DNA of 64,000 bases. Origin: Saccharospirillum sp039982735. GTDB lineage: Bacteria; Pseudomonadota; Gammaproteobacteria; Pseudomonadales; Natronospirillaceae. The stretch spans positions 496,001-560,000 of the forward strand of contig NZ_JBDWXV010000011.1 in the NCBI RefSeq assembly GCF_039982735.1, in the 5' to 3' direction. Numbering within the stretch: position 1 is the first letter of the stretch; every line of letters starts with the position of its first letter. This document shows positions 1 through 7,949 of the stretch, one piece after another. Under the pieces are notes generated by a model. That model was not told the origin of the DNA. It searched no databases and saw nothing but the letters and a program-made list of their open reading frames with translations. The translations under genes and the position numbers were made by a program.

Positions 1-96
1 AGTCTGGAGTTCTTCCTCGAGGGCTTGCTCAGCGATTCGGCCAATGAAGACATCCTGAAGCTCGCCAAACACAGCCTGGCTGCGCTGGCGGTGTAA
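1..96 (+). CDS. 3' end of an unidentified CDS
   Basis: An open frame enters from the left edge and stops with TAA at 94-96, giving the last 31 residues of a protein. The visible part is leucine- and alanine-rich and looks helical, starting SLEFFLEGLL and ending AALAV. It is too short to assign to a family; the C-terminal helices of a TetR-like regulator or an AAA-type protein would both fit. The next gene starts 9 bp later on the same strand, so the two are probably co-transcribed. Confidence 0.55.
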   Translation, partial: SLEFFLEGLLSDSANEDILKLAKHSLAALAV

Positions 97-105
97 TCCA
101 ATACC

Positions 106-762
106 ATGAAACTGATGACGCAATGGCCACTGTTTGCAGTGCTGGTGCTGCCCGGCCTGGTACTGGCTTACATTGCCTTGCGTCTGCTACTGCGCCGTGG
201 CTGGGTACGGGGCTTTGTTCGAGGCACCCTGGGCGTCGCCTGTCTGGTCGGCCTGGTCATCATCGGCCTCTTTATTGTTGATCTGGCGGCTTATCGCGCC
301 TTTACCCGGGAAATGATCATTGCAACCCTGTCGTTCAGTCAGCAGGGCGAACAGATCTATGAGGTCAATCTGGAGACCAATCAGGACCAGCAACAGCGCA
401 CCCTGGTGTTGAATGGCGATGAATGGCAGCTGGATGCCAGAGTGCTTACCTGGTCAGGGCCGCTGGTGGTGCTGGGTATGGAACCGGTTTATCGGCTGGA
501 CCGGATCAGCGGGCGTTATCAGACCGTTGAACGGGAATTGAACGCGCCTAGAACCATTATCGATTTGCGTGCGGATGCGCTCTGGTCGGCGAGTGAGGTC
601 AGCGATTGGTTGCCCTGGGTCAACGCACGGTTTGGCAGCAGTGTGTATCTGCCCATGGTTGATAACGGCTTGTTTGAAGTTGTGCTGGGTGCTCAGGGGC
701 TGGTCGCAAGACCGGTCAATGAACCGGCTCGCGACGCGCTGGGGGAGTGGTTTTCTGACTGA
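106..762 (+). CDS. Hypothetical two-TM membrane protein
   Basis: This 218-residue protein has two predicted membrane segments near the N-terminus, at about residues 9-29 and 40-62. They are separated by a short Arg-rich loop (LRRGWVRGFVRG), which should face the cytoplasm. The remaining roughly 155 residues are soluble and would lie outside the membrane on the N-out/C-out reading. I recognise no catalytic motif. The ATG is 9 bp after the stop of the preceding gene and no strong Shine-Dalgarno is visible, so translational coupling is likely. It converges with the SCP2-like gene at 784-1098, with a gap of about 20 bp. Function unknown. Confidence 0.75.
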   Translation: MKLMTQWPLFAVLVLPGLVLAYIALRLLLRRGWVRGFVRGTLGVACLVGLVIIGLFIVDLAAYRAFTREMIIATLSFSQQGEQIYEVNLETNQDQQQRTLVLNGDEWQLDARVLTWSGPLVVLGMEPVYRLDRISGRYQTVERELNAPRTIIDLRADALWSASEVSDWLPWVNARFGSSVYLPMVDNGLFEVVLGAQGLVARPVNEPARDALGEWFSD

Positions 763-783
763 GCACCACTGTATTGCGCTGAA

Positions 784-1098
784 TTACAGAGAAAACAGAT
801 CCGACAGACGGGTTGCCAGCATCATGTCGCCTTCGGTACGCAACCGACCTGCCATAAAAGCCTGCATGCCATTCAAATCGCCTGAAACGATTTCTTTCAA
901 CGTATCTTCATCCATGATCAGGGTGACCGATGGGTCTTCATGTTCGCCGGATACCAGCTTGCACTGGCTGTCTTTCACGATCAGGTGATAGGTCTCGCTG
1001 TCGTCGATGTTGAATTGAAACACAACATCCAGGCCCGAGGCGGCGTCAGCGTTGAATTGAGACTCAATGTTGTTGAACATGTCTGCGGTCGAAGCCAT
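784..1098 (-). CDS. SCP2 sterol-binding-like domain protein
   Basis: This small soluble protein of 104 residues has the length and pattern of a stand-alone SCP2 (sterol carrier protein 2) fold: alternating strands, a DPSVTLIMDEDTL segment, and a C-terminal GDLNGMQAFMAGRLRTEGDM stretch typical of the family. Such proteins bind lipids or acyl groups, and the ligand cannot be told from sequence. An in-frame start exists further upstream at 1170. I place the start at 1098 because GGAGAG lies about 8 nt before that ATG and the family fold starts there. The gene runs divergently from sohB and converges on the membrane-protein gene to its left. Confidence 0.8.
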   Translation of the reverse strand: MASTADMFNNIESQFNADAASGLDVVFQFNIDDSETYHLIVKDSQCKLVSGEHEDPSVTLIMDEDTLKEIVSGDLNGMQAFMAGRLRTEGDMMLATRLSDLFSL

Positions 1099-1215
1099 GG
1101 TTTGCTCTCCGTTAAGGGGTGGCTGAATAGTCAGTGCCTGGATTGTAGAGAGCTGATGGTTCAAAATCAAACGATTGTTTGAAACGTAAGTTTAACTGAT
1201 GAAAAGGAGAGAATT

Positions 1216-2223
1216 GTGTGGGCTGAATACGGTGCATTTGTATTAAAAACCATCACCCTGGTCGTTATTCTGGTGATTGGGCTGATCGCGGTAGCTCGCG
1301 CATCGCAGGGAAATAGCGGTGGATCCAAAAAATCCGGAGGGCGGTTGCAGGTCGAAAAACTTAACGATCGCCTGGCTACAGGCGCCGATCGGGTTCGACA
1401 GGTGGTCATGTCAAAGAAAGCCTACAAGGCACACCAGAAAGCTCAAAAGGCCGACCAGAAAGCCGCTACCGGGAAGGCGACCGATCAGGTCTGGGTGCTG
1501 CGTTTCAAAGGCGATATGCAGGCGTCTCAGGTAGACAGTTTGCGCCGAGAAGTCACGGCGATTATTCAGGTAGCCAGTGCCAGTGATGAGGTGGTGGTGG
1601 TGCTCGAAAGCCCGGGGGGTGCCGTATCCGGTTACGGCCTGGCGGCTTCGCAGCTGGTGCGGCTGAAAGACGCCGGGTTGTCACTGACGGTGTGTGTCGA
1701 CAAAGTGGCTGCCAGCGGCGGTTACATGATGGCGTGTATCGCAGACCGGATCATAGCGGCTCCCTTTGCGGTGGTCGGCTCCATCGGTGTGCTGGCGCAG
1801 GTGCCTAATATTCATAAACTGTTGCAAAGACATCAGGTGGATGTGGACGTGTTGACGGCGGGTAAACACAAGGCGCCGATGACACTGATGGGTGAAAAAA
1901 CGGAAGAGGGTCGTCAGAAACTGCTGGACGACCTCAAGGCCATACATGAGCGCTTCAAAGAGCTGGTCGGGCGTTACCGTCCGCAGCTGGATCTGGCCGC
2001 GGTTACAGAAGGCGATTTCTGGTTGGCGGAAGATGCTCGCGAACTGGGGTTGGTCGATCAGCTTGAAACCAGCGACGCCTACCTGTTGGCAAAAGCGAAC
2101 GGCGCTGATGTGGTTTCGGTTACCTGGGTGCCTCCGGTAGGGGTGGATCAGCGTCTGAAAAAGGCGTTTTCCTCGTCTCTTCAGGGGGCTGTAGAGTCAT
2201 TATCCCAGCGGTATATTCCCTGA
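1216..2223 (+). CDS. sohB: SohB, membrane-anchored S49 family serine peptidase
   Basis: SohB is an inner-membrane peptidase of the SppA/S49 clan with its catalytic domain in the periplasm. The 335-residue protein has one N-terminal membrane helix (about residues 9-28), then a Lys/Gln-rich linker (67-90), then the peptidase domain from about residue 91. The nucleophile serine is S167 in AASGGYMM. The likely general-base lysine is in TAGKHKAPM (K217 or K219), and ESPGGAVSGYG forms the oxyanion region. The start is GTG with AAGGAGAG about 5 nt upstream. It is transcribed alone, divergent from the SCP2-like gene and convergent with mltD. Confidence 0.93.
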   Translation: MWAEYGAFVLKTITLVVILVIGLIAVARASQGNSGGSKKSGGRLQVEKLNDRLATGADRVRQVVMSKKAYKAHQKAQKADQKAATGKATDQVWVLRFKGDMQASQVDSLRREVTAIIQVASASDEVVVVLESPGGAVSGYGLAASQLVRLKDAGLSLTVCVDKVAASGGYMMACIADRIIAAPFAVVGSIGVLAQVPNIHKLLQRHQVDVDVLTAGKHKAPMTLMGEKTEEGRQKLLDDLKAIHERFKELVGRYRPQLDLAAVTEGDFWLAEDARELGLVDQLETSDAYLLAKANGADVVSVTWVPPVGVDQRLKKAFSSSLQGAVESLSQRYIP

Positions 2224-2264
2224 GCAAATAGTGGCAGATGTTGATTCTGGGCGGTGAAGCAGAA

Positions 2265-2288
2265 GGGCAGAGCCGGGTGGCTCTGCCC
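2265..2288. terminator. Stem-loop between convergent sohB and mltD
   Basis: Perfect 10-bp inverted repeat GGGCAGAGCC / GGCTCTGCCC with a GGGT loop, placed between the converging ends of sohB and mltD. Neither side has a strong T-run, so it is a weak or factor-assisted terminator, or simply an mRNA-end stabilising hairpin. Confidence 0.55.
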
Positions 2289-2316
2289 AGGTGGCCGGTA
2301 ACACCAGCGTTATCGG

Positions 2317-4068
2317 TTATTGAAGTCGGGTGACGTCGACATAGAGCGTCAGGCGCTGTCCGGGTTGCAAATATTCCTGACCGATGGTGTTCCAGTTCTG
2401 AATATCGGCAATTCGCACGTTAAAGCGATTGGCGATGCGGTACAGCGAGTCGCCTGCCCGTACGACATATCCGACTTTGCGTACGACTTCACGTCCATTC
2501 CTGACGGATGAGCTGACTGAGGCATTGGTTGAAGGTGTGGCATCGTTACTGACCCACACGGCCAGTGTTTGCCCTGGGCGAATAACGTCGCGTGGAGCCA
2601 TGTTGTTCCACCGGGCAAGGCTTTGAACCGTGACGTCAAACTCTCTGGAAATATCCCAGAAACTGTCACCTGGCTGAACGACGTAATCGACCCGCCGGGT
2701 GTCTGAACTGCCTGAGGCATTTTGCCGCCGCTCGAGTCGCTGATCTGCACTCATCGAATAAGCATTGCTGCTGGCCGAAGCGGTGGGGATCATCAGGGCG
2801 TCGCCTGCACGAATCATACTGCCATTTAAATCGTTCGCTTCCTGGATGATGGCTACAGTCACCCCGAAGTCACGTGCAATGGTCAGCAATGAATCACCGG
2901 GCTCGATGGTGTAGCGCTGCCAGGCCATGCGTGAGTCGAGTGGCAGGTCGGCCAGGCGTTCCCGGAAACCGGCGGCGTTGTCGGCATGCACCAGCAACCG
3001 GTGCGGCCCTTCAGGGTTGGTTGCCCACTGGTTGAAACCCGGATTCAGCAGGTACAAGTCGCTCAGATCCATATCGGCCATGGTTGCGGCTTGTGCAAGG
3101 TCAATCTGGCTGCCGACGTCAACGATCTCAAAGAACGGCTCGGTATCGAGCAGGGGCAGTTCAATGCCATAGGTTTCCGGCGAGTGAATCAGCTTTGCGA
3201 GTGCGAACATCTTCGGGACATAGGCCTCGGTTTCCCGGGGCAAATCCAGGTTCCAGAAGTCCGTTGGCTTGCCTTCGGCCCGGTTGCGACGCATGGCGCG
3301 CATCACCGTGCCAGGGCCTGAGTTGTAAGCGGCCAGCGCGAGCAGCCAATCACCATCAAACATCTCGTTGAGCTGATCGAGGTACTCCATGGCAGCCCGG
3401 GTCGACTCGACCACATCGCGCCGGCCGTCGTACCACCAGTCCTGCTTGAGTCCGAACATTCGCCCGGTCGAGGGTATAAACTGCCACATGCCAGCGGCGC
3501 TGCCATGTGAGTAGGCGAAAGGATCGAAGGCGCTTTCAACAATGGGCAGCAGGGCCAGGTCGAGCGGCATATCCCGAGCCTGCAGTTCCGCGACAATGTG
3601 GAACATATAGCGACCCGCGCGTTCACTGACACGGTTAAAATAGCTCTGGTGGCTGGCATACCAGCGTAATTGCGAGGTGATGCGGGGGTCTTCCAGTGTC
3701 AGGTCGAATTCAAAGCCACGACGCAACGTTTGATACAGGTCTTCCGGGTACTGGGCGTAAGGATCGTAAACCGCGCGAGCGCGCAGGGTTTCAGCGCTCA
3801 GGTCCGGCTCTTCATCAAACAGATACTCGGTTGCGGTCAGATCGGCGAGCAGTGGATCAAAAACTGTCTCGGTTTCGGGTTGAGCGGCTTCATCCAGGGC
3901 GGTGTCCAGTTCGCTTTCAACCAGAACCTGCTCGCTGACATCAGCGCTGGCCTCCGGATTCGGCTGTGCTGTGGTCTGGGAAAAAGACGAGAGTGCAGGC
4001 AAAGTACTGCATCCGCTGGTGACAAAGCCTGCGACGGCCAGCGGTATCAATAGTCGTTTGGATGCCAT
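2317..4068 (-). CDS. mltD: MltD, membrane-bound lytic murein transglycosylase D with three LysM domains
   Basis: This enzyme cleaves the MurNAc-GlcNAc bond of peptidoglycan, forming 1,6-anhydro ends. The 583-residue precursor has a lipoprotein signal ending at C20 (TSGC), an acidic low-complexity linker to about residue 100, and an SLT catalytic domain. The catalytic glutamate is E178 in LPIVESAFDP, followed by the AGMWQFIPSTG motif. Three LysM repeats begin near residues 386, 462 and 534, each opening with a P/AGDS motif, and bind peptidoglycan. E. coli MltD has fewer LysM repeats and sits beside gloB, rnhA and dnaQ. Here the divergent neighbour is the yafS homologue, and gloB is absent from the gap. 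Confidence 0.95.
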   Translation of the reverse strand: MASKRLLIPLAVAGFVTSGCSTLPALSSFSQTTAQPNPEASADVSEQVLVESELDTALDEAAQPETETVFDPLLADLTATEYLFDEEPDLSAETLRARAVYDPYAQYPEDLYQTLRRGFEFDLTLEDPRITSQLRWYASHQSYFNRVSERAGRYMFHIVAELQARDMPLDLALLPIVESAFDPFAYSHGSAAGMWQFIPSTGRMFGLKQDWWYDGRRDVVESTRAAMEYLDQLNEMFDGDWLLALAAYNSGPGTVMRAMRRNRAEGKPTDFWNLDLPRETEAYVPKMFALAKLIHSPETYGIELPLLDTEPFFEIVDVGSQIDLAQAATMADMDLSDLYLLNPGFNQWATNPEGPHRLLVHADNAAGFRERLADLPLDSRMAWQRYTIEPGDSLLTIARDFGVTVAIIQEANDLNGSMIRAGDALMIPTASASSNAYSMSADQRLERRQNASGSSDTRRVDYVVQPGDSFWDISREFDVTVQSLARWNNMAPRDVIRPGQTLAVWVSNDATPSTNASVSSSVRNGREVVRKVGYVVRAGDSLYRIANRFNVRIADIQNWNTIGQEYLQPGQRLTLYVDVTRLQ

Positions 4069-4263
4069 GTATGAGTCGTTTCTTTTTTGATGCTGGATTC
4101 CAGTTGAGCGATAATTCTATGTTGCTATGGGGTGTAGGGGCAAGTTAAGGCATAGTAAGGGTGAAGTGATCAAGCCGCTTTGTGACACTGAGCATCGGTC
4201 AGGGGATCCTATTTCGGCGCTTTATGACGTATTCTGACGTGCGCTGACTGTAATGAGGGCATT

Positions 4264-5058
4264 TTGGCTAAACGGATAGGTTTCAGATTCAAACAGTGGC
4301 TTCGAGCGGGGCCACCGTCCGTGGCCGTCCAGGAATCAGCCCTGCACGACTGGTACAACACCCCCATGGGTGCTCGTTTGATTGAAGTCGAACGACAGCT
4401 GGTCGCCCGGGCTCTGGCTGGCCGCTTTGGTACGCACTTGGTGCAGTTGGACTCCGGCTATCATAAGCCACTGTTTGAGCCCCGCCTGTACGGATGCGGT
4501 CTATTAATGACACAACTCGATAATCGGGCGCCTTGCCCGAGTGTTCGGGGCGATGCCGAAGCCTTGCCGTTTGAACCGGAGAGTCTCGATGCACTGATCA
4601 TGCATCACACTCTGGACCAGTGCGATAACCCATACCAGGCAGTGCGTGAAGCGGCTCAGACCTTAAGGCCTGGTGGCATACTGGTGATCGTTGGCTTTAA
4701 TCCCTATTCCACCTGGGGCCTTCGTGCCTTGTTCAGCCGGGCTCGTGCCGGTCTGTGGCGCAGTCGGTTCATCAGCAGCAATCGGGTTTCGGACTGGATG
4801 CAGTTGCTGAATTTTGAACTGGAGCGCTCCGAAAAACACGGGTTTATGTCACCCTTTTCCCGGCCGGCCTGGCTCTCGAAACTGAGGTTCCTTGGCCGGC
4901 TGCAAAAATCGCTGTTGCCCGTCACTGGCTCGGTCTATTTACTGGTCGGCTGTAAACAGGTACCGGGACGAATTAACGGCCGTGCCCGCTGGCGCGCTAA
5001 GCCCATACTCGAATCCGGGTTGGCCGGCCGAACCATCAGGAAACAACATGAGCAATAA
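4264..5058 (+). CDS. YafS-like SAM-dependent methyltransferase
   Basis: This 264-residue class I methyltransferase resembles E. coli YafS, which lies in the same place (mltD side, just before rnhA). The SAM-binding region is diverged. The post-I acidic region is DALIMHHTLDQCDNP, followed by the Methyltransf_11 element LRPGGILVIVGFNPYS and a conserved DWMQLLNFEL segment shared with YafS. The substrate is unknown. I accept TTG at 4264 as the start because GAGGG lies just upstream and no good ATG exists before the conserved region. A later start is possible. The last 11 bp overlap the start of rnhA, which suggests translational coupling. Confidence 0.82.
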   Translation: MAKRIGFRFKQWLRAGPPSVAVQESALHDWYNTPMGARLIEVERQLVARALAGRFGTHLVQLDSGYHKPLFEPRLYGCGLLMTQLDNRAPCPSVRGDAEALPFEPESLDALIMHHTLDQCDNPYQAVREAAQTLRPGGILVIVGFNPYSTWGLRALFSRARAGLWRSRFISSNRVSDWMQLLNFELERSEKHGFMSPFSRPAWLSKLRFLGRLQKSLLPVTGSVYLLVGCKQVPGRINGRARWRAKPILESGLAGRTIRKQHEQ

Positions 5059-5512
5059 TGAACAAAATGGCCAGGCCGTCGTGCTCTACACCGACGGTGC
5101 TTGCCGGGGTAATCCTGGCCCGGGTGGCTGGGGGGTATTGATGCAATACGGAGAGAAACGCAAGGAGCTCTATGGCGGTGAAGATCAGACAACCAATAAC
5201 CGAATGGAACTGATGGCTGCCATTGCCGGCCTGGAAGCCCTGAAACGCACTTGCCAGGTCGACATTTACACCGACTCCCAGTACGTGCGCAAAGGCATTA
5301 CCGAATGGATACATGGCTGGAAGAAGAATGGCTGGAAGACATCGGCCAAAAAAGACGTCAAGAACCGGGATTTATGGCAGCGGCTAGACGACAGCATCGC
5401 TCGCCACCGGGTGAACTGGCACTGGGTAAAGGGTCATGCGGGCCATCCGGGGAACGAGCGGGCCGACGCACTGGCCAATCTGGGGATTGACGATCGCAGT
5501 GTACGTGCCTGA
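5048..5512 (+). CDS. rnhA: Ribonuclease HI
   Basis: RNase HI degrades the RNA strand of RNA-DNA hybrids using two metal ions. The 154-residue protein has the complete active-site set: D16 in YTDGACRGN, E54 in NNRMELMAA, D76 in IYTDSQYV and D140 in NERADAL, with H130 in VKGHAGHPGN. The basic handle region WKKNGWKTSAKK is also present. A longer in-frame reading upstream is rejected because the family starts here and AGGAAA precedes this ATG. It overlaps the 3' end of the methyltransferase gene. dnaQ follows on the same strand about 60 bp later, as in E. coli, although E. coli rnhA and dnaQ are divergent. Confidence 0.96.
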   Translation: MSNNEQNGQAVVLYTDGACRGNPGPGGWGVLMQYGEKRKELYGGEDQTTNNRMELMAAIAGLEALKRTCQVDIYTDSQYVRKGITEWIHGWKKNGWKTSAKKDVKNRDLWQRLDDSIARHRVNWHWVKGHAGHPGNERADALANLGIDDRSVRA

Positions 5513-5574
5513 GTGAGGCTGCAACGCGATGGATGGTGTGTTTCAACCTATTTCACGATGAGAATTTTGACAGC

Positions 5575-6312
5575 ATGAGACAGATTGTACTGGATACGGA
5601 AACCACGGGTTTAAGCCCCAATAAAGGCGATCGCATCGTGGAAGTCGGGTGTGTCGAGCTGGTGGATCGCAAGCTAACCGGTCGTCACTTTCATTACTAT
5701 ATAAACCCCGAGCGCGACATTCCCGACGAGGTGGTTGCGGTCCATGGTATTGATAACGACAAAGTAAAGGATGCCCCCAAATTTCGTGACATTGCCCAGC
5801 AGTTTTGGGACTACGTTCACGGTGCCGAGCTGGTCATACACAATTCAGCCTTCGACATGGGCTTTCTGCAGATGGAGTTCAACCGGCTTGCCGATGAAGG
5901 GTTCTCTCAGTTTGGGCAACTTAATGCCGTGTGTGGCGTACTCGATACGCTGAAGCTGGCCCGCGAAAAACACCCGGGTGCCAAGGCATCACTGGATGCG
6001 TTATGCAAACGCTATGGCATCGACAATTCACACCGTACCTTGCACGGCGCCTTGCTCGATTCGGAAATTCTGGCTGACGTCTATTTGCTGATGACGGGCG
6101 GTCAGACTGCGTTGATTCTGGACGACGAAGAAGAAAAAAGTTCGGAGCAGGTCAGTTTTGACGCCAGTGCGGTCATTGCCTCCAACCAGCCTCTCAAGCG
6201 CGTTCAACCAACACCTGAAGAGCAGGATGCGCATCGCGACATGATGGCAGTTATAGAAAAAGCAGCGGGCAAGACACCATTATGGCTTGAACTGGCAACC
6301 CCTGGTGACTAA
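5575..6312 (+). CDS. dnaQ: DNA polymerase III epsilon subunit (3'-5' proofreading exonuclease)
   Basis: Epsilon is the proofreading exonuclease in the Pol III core. The 245-residue protein carries the DEDDh motifs: ExoI D7 and E9 in LDTETTG, ExoII D94 in IHNSAFDMGF, and ExoIII H157 and D162 in HRTLHGALLDSEI. The C-terminal part beyond residue 185 is the flexible tail that binds the alpha polymerase; it begins with an acidic DDEEEKS linker. An ATG at 5533 would add 14 residues, but E. coli DnaQ aligns from the later ATG, so I use 5575. It ends 33 bp from the convergent lexA gene. Confidence 0.94.
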   Translation: MRQIVLDTETTGLSPNKGDRIVEVGCVELVDRKLTGRHFHYYINPERDIPDEVVAVHGIDNDKVKDAPKFRDIAQQFWDYVHGAELVIHNSAFDMGFLQMEFNRLADEGFSQFGQLNAVCGVLDTLKLAREKHPGAKASLDALCKRYGIDNSHRTLHGALLDSEILADVYLLMTGGQTALILDDEEEKSSEQVSFDASAVIASNQPLKRVQPTPEEQDAHRDMMAVIEKAAGKTPLWLELATPGD

Positions 6313-6345
6313 AGGTTGGCCAGTCCATTACCCTAGGGGCCGTGT

Positions 6346-6951
6346 TCAGTGCAGGGAGCGCCGAATCACGCCTACGTAAAGGCCTTCAATGGCGAACTCC
6401 TGCTGGGTTAGATCAACCCGGATAGGTTCGAAGTCTTCATTTTCCGGGTAGAGCGTGACAGTCTGCCCATCACGTTCATAGCGCTTGACGGTGACTTCAT
6501 CGCCTACGCGGGCTACGACAACATCGCCATTGCGTACCTGATCGGTTTTATGGACCGCGATGAGGTCGTCTTCGAGAATGCCCATATTCTTCATGCTCAG
6601 CCCCTGAACCTGCAATAGAAAATCTGCCTTGGGGCTGAACAGGGTAGAGGGAAGGCTCAGGAATTCTTCTATCTGTTCCTGTGCCAGTATGGGTTCGCCT
6701 GCTGCAACCCGCCCGATAACTGGCAGGCCTGACTCGGGTTCCTCGGGAAGGCGAATGCCGCGCGATGCGCCGGGGATGATCTCGATGGCGCCCTTGCGGG
6801 CCAGCGCCTTGAGGTGTTCTTCAGCGGCGTTGGGAGAACGGAAGCCCAGTTGGCTGGCGATTTCCGCACGGGTAGGAGGGTAGCCCGTTTCCAGCATGTG
6901 GTCTTTCACGAGGTCGAGAACTTGTTGTTGACGAGCCGTCAGTTTAAACAT
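6346..6951 (-). CDS. lexA: LexA, SOS response repressor and autoprotease
   Basis: LexA represses SOS genes and cleaves itself when RecA is activated by single-stranded DNA. The 201-residue protein has an N-terminal winged helix (recognition helix near residues 38-52) and a C-terminal S24 peptidase domain. Cleavage-site A84-G85 (RVAAGEP), nucleophile S119 (QGLSMKN) and base K156 (TVKRYE) sit at exactly the same residue numbers as in E. coli. Expression is autoregulated: the predicted promoter (-35 TTTACA, 16 bp, -10 TATAAT) lies across two perfect SOS boxes at 6961-6995. It is convergent with dnaQ and divergent from the alpha/beta-hydrolase-like gene. Confidence 0.97.
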   Translation of the reverse strand: MFKLTARQQQVLDLVKDHMLETGYPPTRAEIASQLGFRSPNAAEEHLKALARKGAIEIIPGASRGIRLPEEPESGLPVIGRVAAGEPILAQEQIEEFLSLPSTLFSPKADFLLQVQGLSMKNMGILEDDLIAVHKTDQVRNGDVVVARVGDEVTVKRYERDGQTVTLYPENEDFEPIRVDLTQQEFAIEGLYVGVIRRSLH

Positions 6952-6960
6952 AATGTCGCC

Positions 6961-6976
6961 CTGTTTTTATATACAG
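6961..6976. promoter_or_regulatory. LexA-binding SOS box, lexA-proximal
   Basis: CTGTTTTTATATACAG matches the gammaproteobacterial SOS consensus CTGT-N8-ACAG exactly. It lies 10 bp upstream of the lexA start codon, downstream of the predicted transcription start, so bound LexA would block early elongation or open-complex formation. Confidence 0.93.
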
Positions 6977-6979
6977 TAG

Positions 6980-6995
6980 CTGTGATTATATACAG
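6980..6995. promoter_or_regulatory. LexA-binding SOS box, promoter-overlapping
   Basis: CTGTGATTATATACAG is a second perfect SOS box, starting 19 bp after the first. On the lexA strand the -10 hexamer TATAAT lies inside it. It is also within 30 bp of the start codon of the divergent hydrolase-like gene. Confidence 0.93.
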
Positions 6996-7012
6996 CCTGT
7001 GATCGCTGTAAA
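6985..7012 (-). promoter_or_regulatory. Predicted lexA sigma-70 promoter
   Basis: On the minus strand, TTTACA (7012-7007) and TATAAT (6990-6985) are separated by 16 bp. The -10 element is embedded in the SOS box at 6980-6995, as expected for an autoregulated lexA promoter. Confidence 0.75.
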
Positions 7013-7024
7013 GGATTCTCTGGT

Positions 7025-7894
7025 TTGAAAAGTAGCAGTCAATACTTCCCGGTTGCTCTGTTGAGCGCGGAGTACAAAGAAGGCATTTATGAAGATGTCT
7101 ATTCGCTGAAACCCAATACCAGTACCGACAATACGGTGGAGATTGCGCTGGTTCGGTTGCATTCGGAACAGGTGTCGCGGGGTCACCCGGTTTTGCTGGT
7201 GCATGATGCCTTCTCCAACCACTGGCAATGGCTCGATTACGGGATCGGTGGAGTAGCCGGTGCATTGGTGCGTGCGGGGTATGATGTCTGGCTTATGGAC
7301 TGGCGCGGACATGGTTTGTCTTCCCGCAATCAAAGGCCAACCCTCAATACACTTGATGCGATGGCTGAATTTGATTTGCCGCCGGTTATCCGTTTTATAG
7401 AAGAGAAAACAGCGCAGCTACCTACTCTGGTTAGCCAGGGTTACGGTTGTGAGATGGTGTTGCAGCATGCAGCCGTAATACAGTACACAGCCAATGTTGT
7501 ATTGTTGGACGCATCGCCGGTCTGGCCGCGCCGGGTATTCTGGATTCCAGGCGTCAAAGCCTGGTATAGAATCAGGCTTGGTTTACGGCGCTGGCATCGA
7601 AAGGAGGGGCGGGAAGAAATCGAACCCGCTACGCTATTCCGGCAGATGCTGCGTCGTCAGGGTTGGTTTGGACGCTGGCGCGGCTACGATCGGGAACTGA
7701 TGAAGCCCCGGTTAAAAGCCGTGGAATCCCGTCTTTACTGGGTTCTTTCGTCACAGAAACCTGATTCCGGTTTAAGGCGTCTGGGGTTGGATCCGTCACG
7801 AGTGATTACCGGCGCTGGTGCCCGGGACTGGCTAACATTGATGGCCTCAATCAGTCCGACCCACAAGCCGATAGTGCAGGAACAGCCGCGTTAG
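7025..7894 (+). CDS. Alpha/beta-hydrolase-fold protein lacking the nucleophile serine
   Basis: This 289-residue protein has the opening of an alpha/beta hydrolase: VLLVHDAFSNHW in place of the usual HG oxyanion motif, then GYDVWLMDWRGHGLSS. At the nucleophile elbow, where active enzymes read G-x-S-x-G, it reads LVSQGYGCEM, so the position of the catalytic serine is glycine. No clear C-terminal G-H catalytic histidine is visible. It is therefore probably a pseudo-enzyme with a binding role, or it uses different chemistry. The start is TTG with AAGGA about 9 nt upstream. It is divergent from lexA and the two SOS boxes lie 30-64 bp before its start, so SOS control is plausible but not shown. Confidence 0.8.
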   Translation: MKSSSQYFPVALLSAEYKEGIYEDVYSLKPNTSTDNTVEIALVRLHSEQVSRGHPVLLVHDAFSNHWQWLDYGIGGVAGALVRAGYDVWLMDWRGHGLSSRNQRPTLNTLDAMAEFDLPPVIRFIEEKTAQLPTLVSQGYGCEMVLQHAAVIQYTANVVLLDASPVWPRRVFWIPGVKAWYRIRLGLRRWHRKEGREEIEPATLFRQMLRRQGWFGRWRGYDRELMKPRLKAVESRLYWVLSSQKPDSGLRRLGLDPSRVITGAGARDWLTLMASISPTHKPIVQEQPR

Positions 7895-7949
7895 CCCTGG
7901 TGCTAACCGGCGTACGGATTCGATCTCCGGACGCCGGTGATGGGTTCCG

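Noticed and set aside
2265..2288. Strong rho-independent terminator between sohB and mltD
   Set aside because: The stem is perfect but there is no T-run on either strand, so I list it only as a probable transcript-end hairpin.
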